NCBI GenBank assembly: GCA_019351895.1
Contig: JABBOH010000014.1
Location: 49,494 to 105,165 of the forward strand
Direction of reading: 5' to 3'
Origin: Pseudomonadota bacterium
Lineage (GTDB): Bacteria; Pseudomonadota; Alphaproteobacteria; Acetobacterales; Acetobacteraceae
DNA length: 55,672 nucleotides
In this document: positions 30,571 through 39,181 of the stretch, piece after piece
How positions within the stretch are numbered: position 1 is the first letter of the stretch
How the letters are laid out: every line of letters starts with the position of its first letter
Notes under the pieces: generated by a model
Databases searched by the model: none
Told to the model about the DNA's origin: nothing
Seen by the model: the letters and a program-made list of their open reading frames with translations, nothing else
Translations under genes and position numbers: made by a program

Positions 30571-30994
30571 CCCCAGCGACAGGTGCAGCAGCAGCGGGCG
30601 CGGCCCCCGGCGCAGCATCGGCCCTGGCGGATGCGCTCGTGGTGGGGCCTGATCGGCGCTCATTGGCGGTGCTTGGGGCTTTGGACCGCCGCGCCGCGCG
30701 GGGCGCAGACGCCGCAGAGGGCGGGGCAAAGCCATGCCCGAACCCTGGCGGCTGCGGCATCGCGCGCATCATGGCCTGCGCCGCCCCGGACCATACCGCC
30801 ATCATCGCGCCCCAGGCCTGCTGCGTCTCGGGGTCGGTGATATACGCGGTGATCTCGCTCTGCCATATGGCGATCCAATCCTCGGCCAACGCGCGGAAAT
30901 CGGCGTCGTATTCCGGCGCGGCGCCCGCTCCATCGTGAGGTTCTTGCTCTGGCCCCGCCGTGCCGCGCCCGGGCGGTTCGTCACCGTCATCCAT
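30398..30994 (-). CDS. PhaE-like putative partner of PHA synthase
   Basis: A 198-aa protein, shorter than typical PhaE. The first 60 residues (ALAEDWIAIWQSEITAYI, then TQQAWGAMMAVWSGAAQAMM) are helical with many Trp, the middle is Ala/Pro-rich linker, and residues about 145-185 form a charged coiled coil (RGLERRVADLERQLAERD). This order resembles class III PhaE subunits, but the match is weak and I infer it mainly from position before phaC. AGGAG lies 12 bases before the ATG. A phasin-like or unrelated protein is possible. Confidence 0.6.
   Translation of the reverse strand: MDDGDEPPGRGTAGPEQEPHDGAGAAPEYDADFRALAEDWIAIWQSEITAYITDPETQQAWGAMMAVWSGAAQAMMRAMPQPPGFGHGFAPPSAASAPRAARRSKAPSTANERRSGPTTSASARADAAPGAAPAAAAPVAGDDAVRGLERRVADLERQLAERDRAERERTERERAEQEWRRGAAGENRRPRRAGRPRG
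30473..30501. repeat. Tandem 15-bp repeat in phaE/phaC overlap
   Basis: The 14 bases at 30473-30486 recur exactly at 30488-30501, a period of 15. They encode Glu/Arg repeats in the phaE-like frame and NGSGP repeats in the phaC-like frame, so both reading frames grow in phase when copies are added. Confidence 0.75.
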
Positions 30995-31130
30995 GCCGTA
31001 ATCTTACTCCTGCAGCGTCGACAAGTCGTGTCCCGAGCGGGCAGACGCCCGTATGATCTAGACCGAAGTCCTGGCTATCGCGGCGCATGGCTCTTCATGC
31101 TACCGTTAAATGACTAGCCGATTGGGGTGA
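30995..31130. promoter_or_regulatory. Divergent phaE-phaR control region
   Basis: This 136-base gap must contain the promoters for both directions. PhaR-type repressors bind CTGC/GCAG or TGCA-rich sites; a CTGCAG lies at 31010-31015, next to the phaE-like ribosome site, and GCAG recurs near 31043. I see no strong -10/-35 pair on either strand. That PhaR binds here is inference from the divergent layout. Confidence 0.4.
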
Positions 31131-31817
31131 ATGATGTCGCAAGCTGAACTGCCTGCCGGCGGACCTGACAACTCCGCCAAGCCTCCCGTGGTCGTTAAGA
31201 AATACGCGAATCGCCGGCTCTATAACACGGAGAGCTCCAGCTACATCACGCTCGATAGCCTGGCGCTGATGGTGAGGGAGGGGCGGGACTTCATCGTCTA
31301 TGACGCGAAGTCGGGCGAGGACATCACCCGGAGCGTGCTGACCCAGATCATCGTCGAGGAGGAAAGCAAGGGCAGCGCGCTATTGCCGACGGCTTTCCTG
31401 CGCCACCTGATCGGCTTCTATGGCGACAGCATGCAGAACGTCGTGCCGCGCTACCTCGAGCAGTCGATGGCCAACTTCACGACGCAGCAGCAGCAGGTCC
31501 GGCAGGCCATGCAGCAGACCGTGGGCAACCTGTTTCCCTTCGATATCGAGCAGATGGGCCGCCAGAACATGGCGATGATAGAGCGGGCGATGAGCCTGTT
31601 CAGCCCGTTCTATCGCGGCACCGAAGTGCCGGCGGAGCAGGCGTCGGAAGCCGCCGGTCCCGCCTCTCCGCTCGACCTCGCGCATGAGGTGGCGATCCTT
31701 CGCGGCGAACTCGCGCGGTTGCAGAAGGAACTGCGGGACACGCGGGCGCAACTCGCCGAGACGCCCGCTAAATCCGCGACCCCGCGCGGCGTCGGCGGCA
31801 AAACGGCAGCCGACTGA
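31131..31817 (+). CDS. phaR: Polyhydroxyalkanoate synthesis repressor PhaR
   Basis: A 228-aa regulator. The N-terminal PHB-accumulation DNA-binding domain starts with VVVKKYANRRLYNTESSSYI and continues to IVYDAKSGEDITRSVLTQII; the next domain has LLPTAFLRHLIGFYGDSMQ. A Gln-rich helix and a C-terminal coiled coil (REVAILRGELARL-like heptads around 185-210) follow. PhaR senses PHA granules and represses phasin and synthase genes. GGGGTGA directly precedes two adjacent ATGs; the second (31134) has the better spacing. It is divergent from the phaE-like/phaC-like/thiolase set. Confidence 0.95.
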   Translation: MMSQAELPAGGPDNSAKPPVVVKKYANRRLYNTESSSYITLDSLALMVREGRDFIVYDAKSGEDITRSVLTQIIVEEESKGSALLPTAFLRHLIGFYGDSMQNVVPRYLEQSMANFTTQQQQVRQAMQQTVGNLFPFDIEQMGRQNMAMIERAMSLFSPFYRGTEVPAEQASEAAGPASPLDLAHEVAILRGELARLQKELRDTRAQLAETPAKSATPRGVGGKTAAD

Positions 31818-31839
31818 CCAGGACCCCGTATCCTCGGCG

Positions 31840-31914
31840 GCGCTCAGGCGGCTCCCCTCAGGTGGGTGCGCTCAGGCGGCTCCCCTCAGGCGCGGTCCGC
31901 TCAGGCGCGGTCCG
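31840..31914. repeat. Short tandem repeats over the 3' end of the TPR gene
   Basis: A 23-base unit occurs at 31840-31862 and 31868-31890 (period 28), and a 15-base unit at 31885-31899 and 31900-31914 (period 15). The second repeat contains the stop codon of the TPR gene at 31901-31903, so the stop and the last four codons are duplicated. Confidence 0.8.
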
Positions 31915-34153
31915 CCGTGATCGCCTCGAGGTAGTTCACCCGCCGGCTGAAGGATGCGTTGTCCGGGTCCAGAGCCAGCGCCTTGCGCGCAGCGCACTCC
32001 GCGCCGTCGATCCGGTTCAGTGCGAGCAGCACGGACGCTTCGTTGTTGTGGCCCTGAGGGTCGAGCGGGTTCGCCGCGGTCGCCCGCTCCGCCCAACTCA
32101 GCGCGCCATCCATATCGCCGTACCGCAGGCGGATCTCGCTCGCCCGGCGCAGCAGCGCCGCATTCGCCGGTGCGAGGCCGATGGCGCGCGATATCGCTTC
32201 CTCCGCCGCCGCAAGATTACCTTGCGACAGATGCAGCCCGGCCAGATGGCCGTGGGCACCGGCTTCGAGCGGTGCCGCCTCCACCGCGCGGCGTGACCAG
32301 CGCAGCGCCTCCCCCATCTCGCCCCGCCGTGTCGCGATGTCGCTCAATCGCTGCATCGGCCCCATGGCGGCCACGGGCGTGGGCGAGAGATCGACCGCGC
32401 GCCGCATGGCCGCGGCGGCCTCATCGAGCCGCCCGGCCGCCAGATGCAGCCCGCCGAGATGGCCCGGACCCGCCGGATCGGACGGGAATTCCGCGACGAT
32501 GCGCTCGGCCCATGAGACCGCACCGTCCTCATCGCCGCGCCGCATCAGTACCTCGCTGATACGGCGGAACAGCGCAGCGCTCGGAGGCAGCGCGTCCAGC
32601 GCCCGGCGAAGCGCGGCTTCGGCCGCCGGGAGGTCGTCGGTCGCGAGGTGGAGGTTGGCGAGTTGGGTGTAGCCGGTGAATTCGTGCGGCCGGGCGGCGA
32701 TCGCGCGCTGCGCCAGATCGAACGCCTCGTCCCGCTTGCCCAGACGCATCTTGAGGTCGCTCAGGCGCGCGATGAGCCCGGCATCGAGCGGCGCAACCTC
32801 GATCGCGCGTGCGAGCGGGGCTTCCGCCGCCGCCTCCTGCCCGTGCCGCACCAACAGGGCCGCATGATGCCCGTGATTGCCGGCGTCTCCCGGATGCATG
32901 GCGATGGCCTGGCCCGCGAGGTCGAGCGCCGCCGCGAGGTCGCCGCGCCGCGCCGCGATGTCGCTCAGACGCCGGAGGTAGCCCGGCGTAGCGGGCGCAA
33001 GGTCCAGCGCCCGCGTGGCGGCCGCGTGCGCCGTGGCGAGGTCCCCGGCCGCGAGATGCAGCCCCGCGAGGTGGTTCTGGTTCTCGGCCTCGCGCGGATT
33101 GGCGGCGATGGCGCGCTCGGCCCAAAGCATGGCGTCCGCCATATCGCCGCGCTGCTGCGCAAGCCCGCTCAGCCGGCGCATGACGGGTGCGGCATCGGCG
33201 GGACGCCTGACCAGCGGAATTGCGCGCTCGAAAGCGGCGCGCGCGCCACCGCGATCGCCGCGCGCGGCCAGCAGGCCGCCGAGATGGACATGGGCTTGCG
33301 GATCGTCCGGGGTCTCGGACACCATCTGCTCCGCACCGGTCAGCGCGCCGGCCCAGTCGCCGCGCCGCATCAGCGTGTCGCCCAGCCGGCGTGCGAAGGT
33401 CGTATTGGCAGGGCTGAGTTCCATCGCCCGGCGCAGCGAGGCCTCGGCGGCCGGATAGCGTCCGCGGGCAAGCGCGACGGTCGCCTCGTGATTGTAGCCG
33501 AGGGGGTCCTCGGGCGCCGCCCCGATGGCGCGCGCCGCCCAGAGTTCCGCCGCTTCCACATCGCCCCGGCTCAAAGCGAAATCGCTCATGCGGCGTAGCG
33601 CCGCGGGGTTTCGCGGCTCACGCTCGATGGCTTCCTGCAGCGTCGCCGCGGCGGACTCAAACTCGCCGAACCGCTGCTGCAGCGCCGCGAGCGTGTGGTA
33701 GCCGCCGATGTCGTCCGGCCGGACCTCGACCGCGCGCCGGGCGGCCGCGACCGCCTCCGCTGTCTTGCCAAGCAGGAGCCGGAGGTCGGCGAGGCGGCGC
33801 AAGAAGATCGCGCTCTCGGGGCGGATCTCGGCGGCCTGTTCGAGCGCCGCCTCCGCTTCGGCGAAGCGGCCGTGCCGCGCGAGGACCGTCGCCATATGGG
33901 CATGGGTCTCGGCGTCCCGCCCATCGGCGGAGATCGCCTCTTCCGCCCAGGTCAGCGCGCCCGCCTCATCGCCTTGCTCGGCGCGAACCTCGCTCATGCG
34001 CCGCAGCAGGCCGCCGTGCTCGGGGTTGAAGTCCAGCGCCCAGCCCAGCAGCCGCTCGGCCGCGGCATAGTCCTGCCCGCGCATCACCTGAGTGACGGTG
34101 CGGAGCGAGGCCTGTGGGTTCGTCGGGTCTGCGCTTACCGTCTGGTCGCTCAT
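31901..34153 (-). CDS. Large tetratricopeptide-repeat protein, ten double-TPR modules
   Basis: A 750-aa protein made almost entirely of TPR helices. About ten modules of 67-72 residues follow each other from residue 48 to 735; each reads roughly LRRLSDxxxRRGD, ALxWAxRAI, GHxHLAxLHLAxG, AEAALRRA, LxP. There is no signal peptide, membrane helix or catalytic domain, so it is a cytosolic scaffold. The C-terminus ends within a partial repeat. It lies 77 bases after the GHKL ATPase gene on the same strand and may work with it. I do not recognise a named family. Confidence 0.88.
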   Translation of the reverse strand: MSDQTVSADPTNPQASLRTVTQVMRGQDYAAAERLLGWALDFNPEHGGLLRRMSEVRAEQGDEAGALTWAEEAISADGRDAETHAHMATVLARHGRFAEAEAALEQAAEIRPESAIFLRRLADLRLLLGKTAEAVAAARRAVEVRPDDIGGYHTLAALQQRFGEFESAAATLQEAIEREPRNPAALRRMSDFALSRGDVEAAELWAARAIGAAPEDPLGYNHEATVALARGRYPAAEASLRRAMELSPANTTFARRLGDTLMRRGDWAGALTGAEQMVSETPDDPQAHVHLGGLLAARGDRGGARAAFERAIPLVRRPADAAPVMRRLSGLAQQRGDMADAMLWAERAIAANPREAENQNHLAGLHLAAGDLATAHAAATRALDLAPATPGYLRRLSDIAARRGDLAAALDLAGQAIAMHPGDAGNHGHHAALLVRHGQEAAAEAPLARAIEVAPLDAGLIARLSDLKMRLGKRDEAFDLAQRAIAARPHEFTGYTQLANLHLATDDLPAAEAALRRALDALPPSAALFRRISEVLMRRGDEDGAVSWAERIVAEFPSDPAGPGHLGGLHLAAGRLDEAAAAMRRAVDLSPTPVAAMGPMQRLSDIATRRGEMGEALRWSRRAVEAAPLEAGAHGHLAGLHLSQGNLAAAEEAISRAIGLAPANAALLRRASEIRLRYGDMDGALSWAERATAANPLDPQGHNNEASVLLALNRIDGAECAARKALALDPDNASFSRRVNYLEAITADRA

Positions 34154-34230
34154 GGGTCGGTCCGTTTCTTGTTATGCGTCGGATCATGCGTCGGGGGATG
34201 GTGCTGTGGCGCAGCCGCCGCGTGGCGGCC

Positions 34231-36024
34231 TCAGGCGGCGACCGTTCGCAGCATCGGCGGTTCGTGGACCGGTGCTTCCCCTGCGGGATGGTTGGTCGCC
34301 AGCTTCGCCTGAAAGCGGAGGCGCGCGGTCTCCATCAGGCCTGCCCAGTCATCGGCCACGAGGCTGAGGCTTTCCGGCGACTGCCCACGAGCGACCTCCT
34401 CCGGCCGCCAGCCGAGGTCCTTCTTGGCCAGGCTGTAGACGAGGGCGCGCGTCACCTGCTTCGTCAGGCACCACTCGGCGGTTTCGGTCGCGATGCGGCG
34501 AACGGTCTCCTCATCGTGCGGCCCACCGGGTTCGTGAGCGCCTTCCAGCGCTGCGGCCATGTCGCGCACGGCCGGGTAGGACAGGTTCACGAAGATCTGG
34601 TGCGATTGGGGGTAGAACTTGGCCGCCCGGCCATCGAGCGCACGTTCCCGGATCATCTCCCGGTCGCGCAGGCCGATGATCTCGGGCGGACGCTCGAAGC
34701 GCGGGGCCTGAGGCTTTGGCGGAGGGGCGAGCGGCTTGGGGGCGGCCGGGGCCGGGGCCTCGGCGGGCCGGGCCGCCATCGTCGCATGGCGGGCAGCGCG
34801 CGCCGCGAGCGATTGGCCGGGCGCGCCCGCAGTCTGAGACTGCGGCAGGACGCCGAGCTCGGCGAGCAGGGCTCTCAGCTCGCCGCTGATTTCATCGACA
34901 TACCGGCCCTGGCTCGGGCCGAAGCCGCGGATGATCTCGGCGAGCCACGGCGGCATGCAGGCGCGCACGAGGGCCGCGAAATCCGCCAGATAGACCTGCT
35001 TCTGGTCGTTGCCGCGAAACCGCAGAAATTGGCGGTAGGCTTCCGGCAGGACGAGATAGTCGTCCGGCAATTCGACGAAGACGGAGACGTATCGGGCGCC
35101 GAAGGAGACGCCATACATCGGCGCGTCGTGAAGCCAGCCGTCGCTGCCGCGGACATCGTACATCTCGTTCCTGAAGACGATGCTGCCGCGCGACGCGCCG
35201 GACGCCGCGGGGTCCGCGACGAGGCGCGGCCGGCCGTCATCCGGCGGATCGAATGCGTAGTGGACCTTCACGCCGCTCGCGGTGACGCGGGTCTCCCTGC
35301 GTCCATTGCCGGGATCCTGGCCTCCCAGCACTGCCACCGCGCGGGGCGAGGCACCGCCGCAAACCTCGGGCATCAGCGTGAGGGTGACGTGGGCGGGCAG
35401 CCGGAAGAAGCGGTTTTCGACGTAGTCGGCGAGCCAATGCGGCGGCACGGCGGGCGAGCCGCCATAGGGCGCCAGCACCGTATCCTGCTCCGCGGCGTTG
35501 CCACAGAGCAGCACCTCGGTCCAGTCGAAACCGCAGTCGTAGCCGCCTTCCGTGCGGCAGGCCTCGGTCGCGTCGACGACCTCCGCATTGCCGGACCCCG
35601 CGCGGAGGCGGCCATAGACGCCGTCCCGATAGCCGAGCATGACTTCGCTCACCCGGCCGCCCGCGCAGGACCGGTAGCGCAGGCCGTGGCGGTTGGAGGG
35701 AAGGGAGGCGACCTTCGCCCCCATGCCGAAATTCGCTTCCAGGCTGTTCTGTTTGCGCAGCGAGGAGGCGAGGTCGGTGATCTGCAGGAGTTCCGCCGCC
35801 GTCAGACCGGGACCCGTATTCCAGATGCGGAGCTTGGACGCGCCTTCGAGGAGGCGGGAGCCGATCACCACCCGGCGGTCGCCAGCGGGCGCATGCTCGG
35901 CCGCCTCCAGCCCGTTCACCACGAGTTCGCGGAGCATCATGGTCTTCGGGCAGCGTTCGATCATGCTGGAGACGAGGAACGCCTCGTTGGCCACGCGCAG
36001 CGGGGCGATCACGCTATCTGGCAT
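34231..36024 (-). CDS. GHKL-fold ATPase of unknown function
   Basis: A 597-aa protein with an N-terminal Hsp90/MutL/MORC-type ATP-binding domain. The N box is LRELVVNGLEAA (Glu33, Asn37), the G1 motif is NTGPGLT (69-75), and the G2 motif is ANFGMGAKVA (97-106). Residues about 200-390 may form an S5-like and further domain; a Pro/Ala-rich linker (about 420-465) leads to a helical C-terminal part. It is not HtpG, MutL, GyrB or a histidine kinase by layout. GGAG 8 bases before the ATG at 36024 fixes the start; the open frame extends upstream. Pairing with the TPR gene suggests a joint role. Confidence 0.8.
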   Translation of the reverse strand: MPDSVIAPLRVANEAFLVSSMIERCPKTMMLRELVVNGLEAAEHAPAGDRRVVIGSRLLEGASKLRIWNTGPGLTAAELLQITDLASSLRKQNSLEANFGMGAKVASLPSNRHGLRYRSCAGGRVSEVMLGYRDGVYGRLRAGSGNAEVVDATEACRTEGGYDCGFDWTEVLLCGNAAEQDTVLAPYGGSPAVPPHWLADYVENRFFRLPAHVTLTLMPEVCGGASPRAVAVLGGQDPGNGRRETRVTASGVKVHYAFDPPDDGRPRLVADPAASGASRGSIVFRNEMYDVRGSDGWLHDAPMYGVSFGARYVSVFVELPDDYLVLPEAYRQFLRFRGNDQKQVYLADFAALVRACMPPWLAEIIRGFGPSQGRYVDEISGELRALLAELGVLPQSQTAGAPGQSLAARAARHATMAARPAEAPAPAAPKPLAPPPKPQAPRFERPPEIIGLRDREMIRERALDGRAAKFYPQSHQIFVNLSYPAVRDMAAALEGAHEPGGPHDEETVRRIATETAEWCLTKQVTRALVYSLAKKDLGWRPEEVARGQSPESLSLVADDWAGLMETARLRFQAKLATNHPAGEAPVHEPPMLRTVAA

Positions 36025-36175
36025 CTTGTCTCCAACTCTCGCGAATAAGGATCGCGGTGCTCCTGCGGCGGGTGCGCCGCCGCCCTCGTGCGACCGGCCG
36101 ATCGCGATCCGCCGGTTTCCGGCCCATATGAGCCACCCATAACCGGACCTAAATAGATACGAAAGGAAAATGATA

Positions 36176-36886
36176 ATGAAACAGACACGAAATGTCGCAT
36201 TGATCACCGGCGGCGCGCGCGGGATCGGCCAGGGCATCGCCGCACGGCTGACGCGCGACGGCTGGCGCGTCGTCCTCGCCGACCGCGATGCACCCGCGAG
36301 CGCGCCGCCGGAGAGCCGGTTTCAGTCGGCCGATGTCTCGGACGAGGCAGCCGTCCGCGGCCTCGTCGACGGCATCAGCGCCCAGGAGGGTGGGCTGGAC
36401 GCCCTGATCTGCAACGCCGGCTTCATGATCCGCAAGCCGATCGGTGCGCTTAGCCTGGACGAGTGGCAGTCTGTCATCGGCACCAACCTCACCAGCACCT
36501 TCCTGCTCGCCCGCGCCGCGGAGCCGTTGCTTCGGGCGTCGAAGGGGGCGATCGTCACCATCGCCTCGACGCGCGCGCACCAGTCAGAGCCGAATACCGA
36601 GAGCTATGCCGCGTCCAAGGGCGGGCTGCTGGCGCTGACGCATGCGCTCGCGATCAGCCTTGGACCGGATATCCGCGCGAACTGCGTGAGCCCGGGCTGG
36701 ATCGACACAAAGGCCAGCGAACTTAGCGCCGAGGACCACGCGCAGCACCCGGCGGGGTGCGTCGGCAGGGTCGAGGATGTCGCGAGCCTCGTCGCCTGGC
36801 TGATCGGGCCCGAGAGCGGCTTCGTGACGGGCGCCGAGTTCGTCATCGACGGCGGAATGACCCGCAAAATGATCTACGCCGAGTGA
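36176..36886 (+). CDS. SDR family oxidoreductase
   Basis: A classical SDR of 236 aa: [10 protein letters not shown] for NAD(P), CNAG in place of NNAG, Ser in TIAST and YAASK for the active site, [10 protein letters not shown] after it and the terminal FVIDGGMT. Substrate unknown; 3-oxoacyl-ACP reductases look alike. AAGGA lies 8 bases before the ATG at 36176; an ATG at 36170 is too close to it. It is divergent from the GHKL gene (151 bases between) and convergent with the TlpA-like gene. Confidence 0.88.
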   Translation: MKQTRNVALITGGARGIGQGIAARLTRDGWRVVLADRDAPASAPPESRFQSADVSDEAAVRGLVDGISAQEGGLDALICNAGFMIRKPIGALSLDEWQSVIGTNLTSTFLLARAAEPLLRASKGAIVTIASTRAHQSEPNTESYAASKGGLLALTHALAISLGPDIRANCVSPGWIDTKASELSAEDHAQHPAGCVGRVEDVASLVAWLIGPESGFVTGAEFVIDGGMTRKMIYAE

Positions 36887-36894
36887 CGGTCGCC

Positions 36895-37491
36895 CTAGAT
36901 TTTGATCGCGGGCGCCTTCGAGAGGTCCGGCCCGCACAGAGCCTTCACCCGGGAAATGGCGTCCGGCGTGCTCCAGTCGGCGCCGCCCACCAGCCGCGCG
37001 CGGGGCTGGCCCGAGCGGTCGAAGACGACGGTGACCGGAATCCCCGGCACCTGCCACGCCTGGGTGATGGCGCCGCCGGGATCGAGCAGAACCGGCAGAT
37101 GCTCGATGCCGTGGCTGTCATAGAAGGCGCGCACTGTAGCGGCGCCGCCCGCATCGGAGGAGACGGGGAGGACCACGATGTCGGACGGCGCCACCGCCGT
37201 CGCCAGAGCATTGAGCGTCGGCATCTCGGCGACGCAGGGTCCGCACCATGTCGCCCAGAGGTTGAGCACGACCCCCCGTCCGCGATAGTCGGCGATGGTG
37301 CGTGCCTTGTTGTCGGGGGTAAAAAACCTGATCTCCGGCAGGGTCGCGCCCGGCGGCAGGATCTGCATGTCGGCGGCGTTCCCCATCTCCTGCGCCCGCG
37401 CCGGGCGCACCGCCACATTGCCGCCGAGAGCCCCTGCGGCTACCGTGGCGACCGTCATCAGCGCTTGGCGGCGCGAAACCTCAAAGCTCAT
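36895..37491 (-). CDS. TlpA-family thiol:disulfide oxidoreductase
   Basis: A 198-aa periplasmic thioredoxin-fold protein. The N-terminus has SRRQALM followed by a hydrophobic stretch, a plausible twin-arginine signal peptide. The redox site is LWATWCGPC (Cys83, Cys86), followed by MPTLNAL, and a cis-Pro in GIPVTVVF. TlpA/ResA-type proteins reduce apocytochrome c or copper-site cysteines. AAGGAG lies 7 bases before the ATG. It is divergent from argH with a very short gap. Confidence 0.92.
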   Translation of the reverse strand: MSFEVSRRQALMTVATVAAGALGGNVAVRPARAQEMGNAADMQILPPGATLPEIRFFTPDNKARTIADYRGRGVVLNLWATWCGPCVAEMPTLNALATAVAPSDIVVLPVSSDAGGAATVRAFYDSHGIEHLPVLLDPGGAITQAWQVPGIPVTVVFDRSGQPRARLVGGADWSTPDAISRVKALCGPDLSKAPAIKI

Positions 37492-37561
37492 TGGGATACG
37501 CTCCTTGAACGATAGCAGTCAGCCGCTTCCGGCTCCGGCGTCTCGCACCGGCGAGGCGAGG

Positions 37562-39028
37562 GTGGAGGCAAGCGCCCGAACTGGCGCTCAGTCAGGCGCC
37601 CAAAAAAGCGCTCTGGGCGCGAATGCGCAATGGGGCGGCCGTTTTGCCGGTGGTCCGGCGCAGATCATGAGCGACATCAACGCGTCCATAGGCTTCGATA
37701 AAAGGATGTGGCGGCAGGATATCCAGGGGTCGCTCGCCCATGCGGCGATGCTGGCCGATATCGGCGTGCTTTCCGGCGATGACGAATGCGCCATCGCCCA
37801 GGGTCTGGGCGCCATCGGGGCCGAGATCGCGGCGGGTGACTTCGTGTTCGAGACCGCGCTTGAGGACATCCATATGAACATCGAGGCGCGGCTCACCGAG
37901 CGCATCGGGGACGCCGGACGGCGGCTGCACACGGCGCGCAGCCGCAACGATCAGGTGGCCTGCGACTTCAAGCTCTGGGTGCGGGAGGCGATCGACGGCC
38001 TCTCGGGCCAGATCACGACGCTGATGGGCGCGCTCGCCGATCGCGCGGCCGAGCATGCCGCCGACCCGATGCCGGGCTTCACCCATCTTCAGACGGCGCA
38101 GCCGGTGACTTTCGGGCACCACCTGCTCGCCTATGTCGAGATGCTGGCGCGGGACCGTGGACGGCTGGAGGATTGCCGGCGCCGGCTGAACGAATGCCCG
38201 CTGGGGGCGGCGGCGCTCGCCGGCACCTCCTTTCCGATCGACCGCCACGGCACGGCGGCCGCCCTCGGCTTCGACCGCCCGACGGCCAATTCGCTCGACT
38301 CCGTGTCCGACCGCGACTTCGCGCTGGAGTTCCTGGCGGCGGCGGCGATCTGCGCCACCCACCTCTCCCGCTTCGCCGAGGAGATCGTGATCTGGTGCAG
38401 CGCGCCCTTCCGCTTCATCCGGCTGTCGGACGCCTTCACGACGGGCAGTTCCATCATGCCGCAGAAGCGCAACCCGGACGCCGCCGAGCTTGTGCGCGCC
38501 AAGACCGGGCGGATCGCCGGGGCGCTTGTCTCCCTGCTCACGGTGATGAAGGGGCTGCCGCTCGCCTACGGCAAGGACATGCAGGAGGACAAGGAGCCGG
38601 TCTTCGAGACCGCCGACACGCTCGCCCTGTGCCTCGCCGCGACCGAGGGAATGGTGCGCGATCTCATGCCGGAGCTTGGCCGGATGGAGGCGGCTGCGGG
38701 GCAGGGCTTCGCGACCGCGACCGACCTCGCCGACTGGTTGGTGCGAACGCTGAAGCTGCCCTTCCGTCAAGCGCATCATGTGACCGGACGGCTCGTCGCG
38801 CTCGCCGAGGCGCGCGATGTCGATCTCGCGGCGCTCGATCTTGGTGCCATGCAGTCGATCGAGCCGGGCATCACCGAGGATGTGTACAGCGTACTGACGG
38901 TGGCCGCCTCCGTCGCCTCCCGCACGAGCCATGGCGGCACCGCGCCCGCGAACGTCGCGCGCGAGGCGGCGCGCTGGCAGGCGCGGCTCGCCGATGCGCC
39001 CGATGCGGCGACGGAGGTCGCGGCATGA
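37562..39028 (+). CDS. argH: Argininosuccinate lyase
   Basis: ArgH cleaves argininosuccinate to arginine and fumarate, the last arginine step. The protein has [30 protein letters not shown] and the fumarase/lyase signature [12 protein letters not shown]. No ATG lies near the expected N-terminus. I chose GTG at 37562 (GAGG 5 bases before it, 488 aa); a TTG at 37505 is the alternative, but it merely mirrors the CTCCTTG complement of the tlpA-like ribosome site. It overlaps lptM by 4 bases and heads the argH-lptM-lysA-TIGR02302 operon. Confidence 0.95.
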   Translation: MEASARTGAQSGAQKSALGANAQWGGRFAGGPAQIMSDINASIGFDKRMWRQDIQGSLAHAAMLADIGVLSGDDECAIAQGLGAIGAEIAAGDFVFETALEDIHMNIEARLTERIGDAGRRLHTARSRNDQVACDFKLWVREAIDGLSGQITTLMGALADRAAEHAADPMPGFTHLQTAQPVTFGHHLLAYVEMLARDRGRLEDCRRRLNECPLGAAALAGTSFPIDRHGTAAALGFDRPTANSLDSVSDRDFALEFLAAAAICATHLSRFAEEIVIWCSAPFRFIRLSDAFTTGSSIMPQKRNPDAAELVRAKTGRIAGALVSLLTVMKGLPLAYGKDMQEDKEPVFETADTLALCLAATEGMVRDLMPELGRMEAAAGQGFATATDLADWLVRTLKLPFRQAHHVTGRLVALAEARDVDLAALDLGAMQSIEPGITEDVYSVLTVAASVASRTSHGGTAPANVAREAARWQARLADAPDAATEVAA

Positions 39029-39165
39029 TCCGCCTGCTGCTTGTGGCGGCGATCCTCGCCGCGAGCACCCTCGCCCTCACTGCCTGCGGCAAGGTGGGAC
39101 CGAACACACCGCCGGGGCCGTCGGACAAGATCATCTACCCCCGGCTCCCCTACCCGGCGCAGTAG
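39025..39165 (+). CDS. lptM: LptM-like small lipoprotein
   Basis: A 46-aa lipoprotein. A hydrophobic signal (about residues 3-17) ends in the lipobox LTAC (Cys21), followed by [11 protein letters not shown], which fits the short LptM/YifL family (C-G-x-x-GP-x-x-x-P). LptM helps the LptD/E outer-membrane LPS translocon form its native disulfides. It starts in the argH stop (ATGA) and ends 16 bases before lysA, the usual place of this gene in alphaproteobacteria. Its shortness makes the family call moderate. Confidence 0.8.
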   Translation: MIRLLLVAAILAASTLALTACGKVGPNTPPGPSDKIIYPRLPYPAQ

Positions 39166-39181
39166 ACAGGCGCACTGGATC

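Noticed and set aside
34114-36048. Plus-strand 644-aa open frame opposite the GHKL ATPase
   Set aside because: Antisense shadow; the minus-strand frame has clear N, G1 and G2 boxes and a ribosome site.
38173-39024. Upstream part of the open frame that ends in the LptM-like lipoprotein
   Set aside because: It overlaps argH out of frame; the lipoprotein signal begins at 39025.
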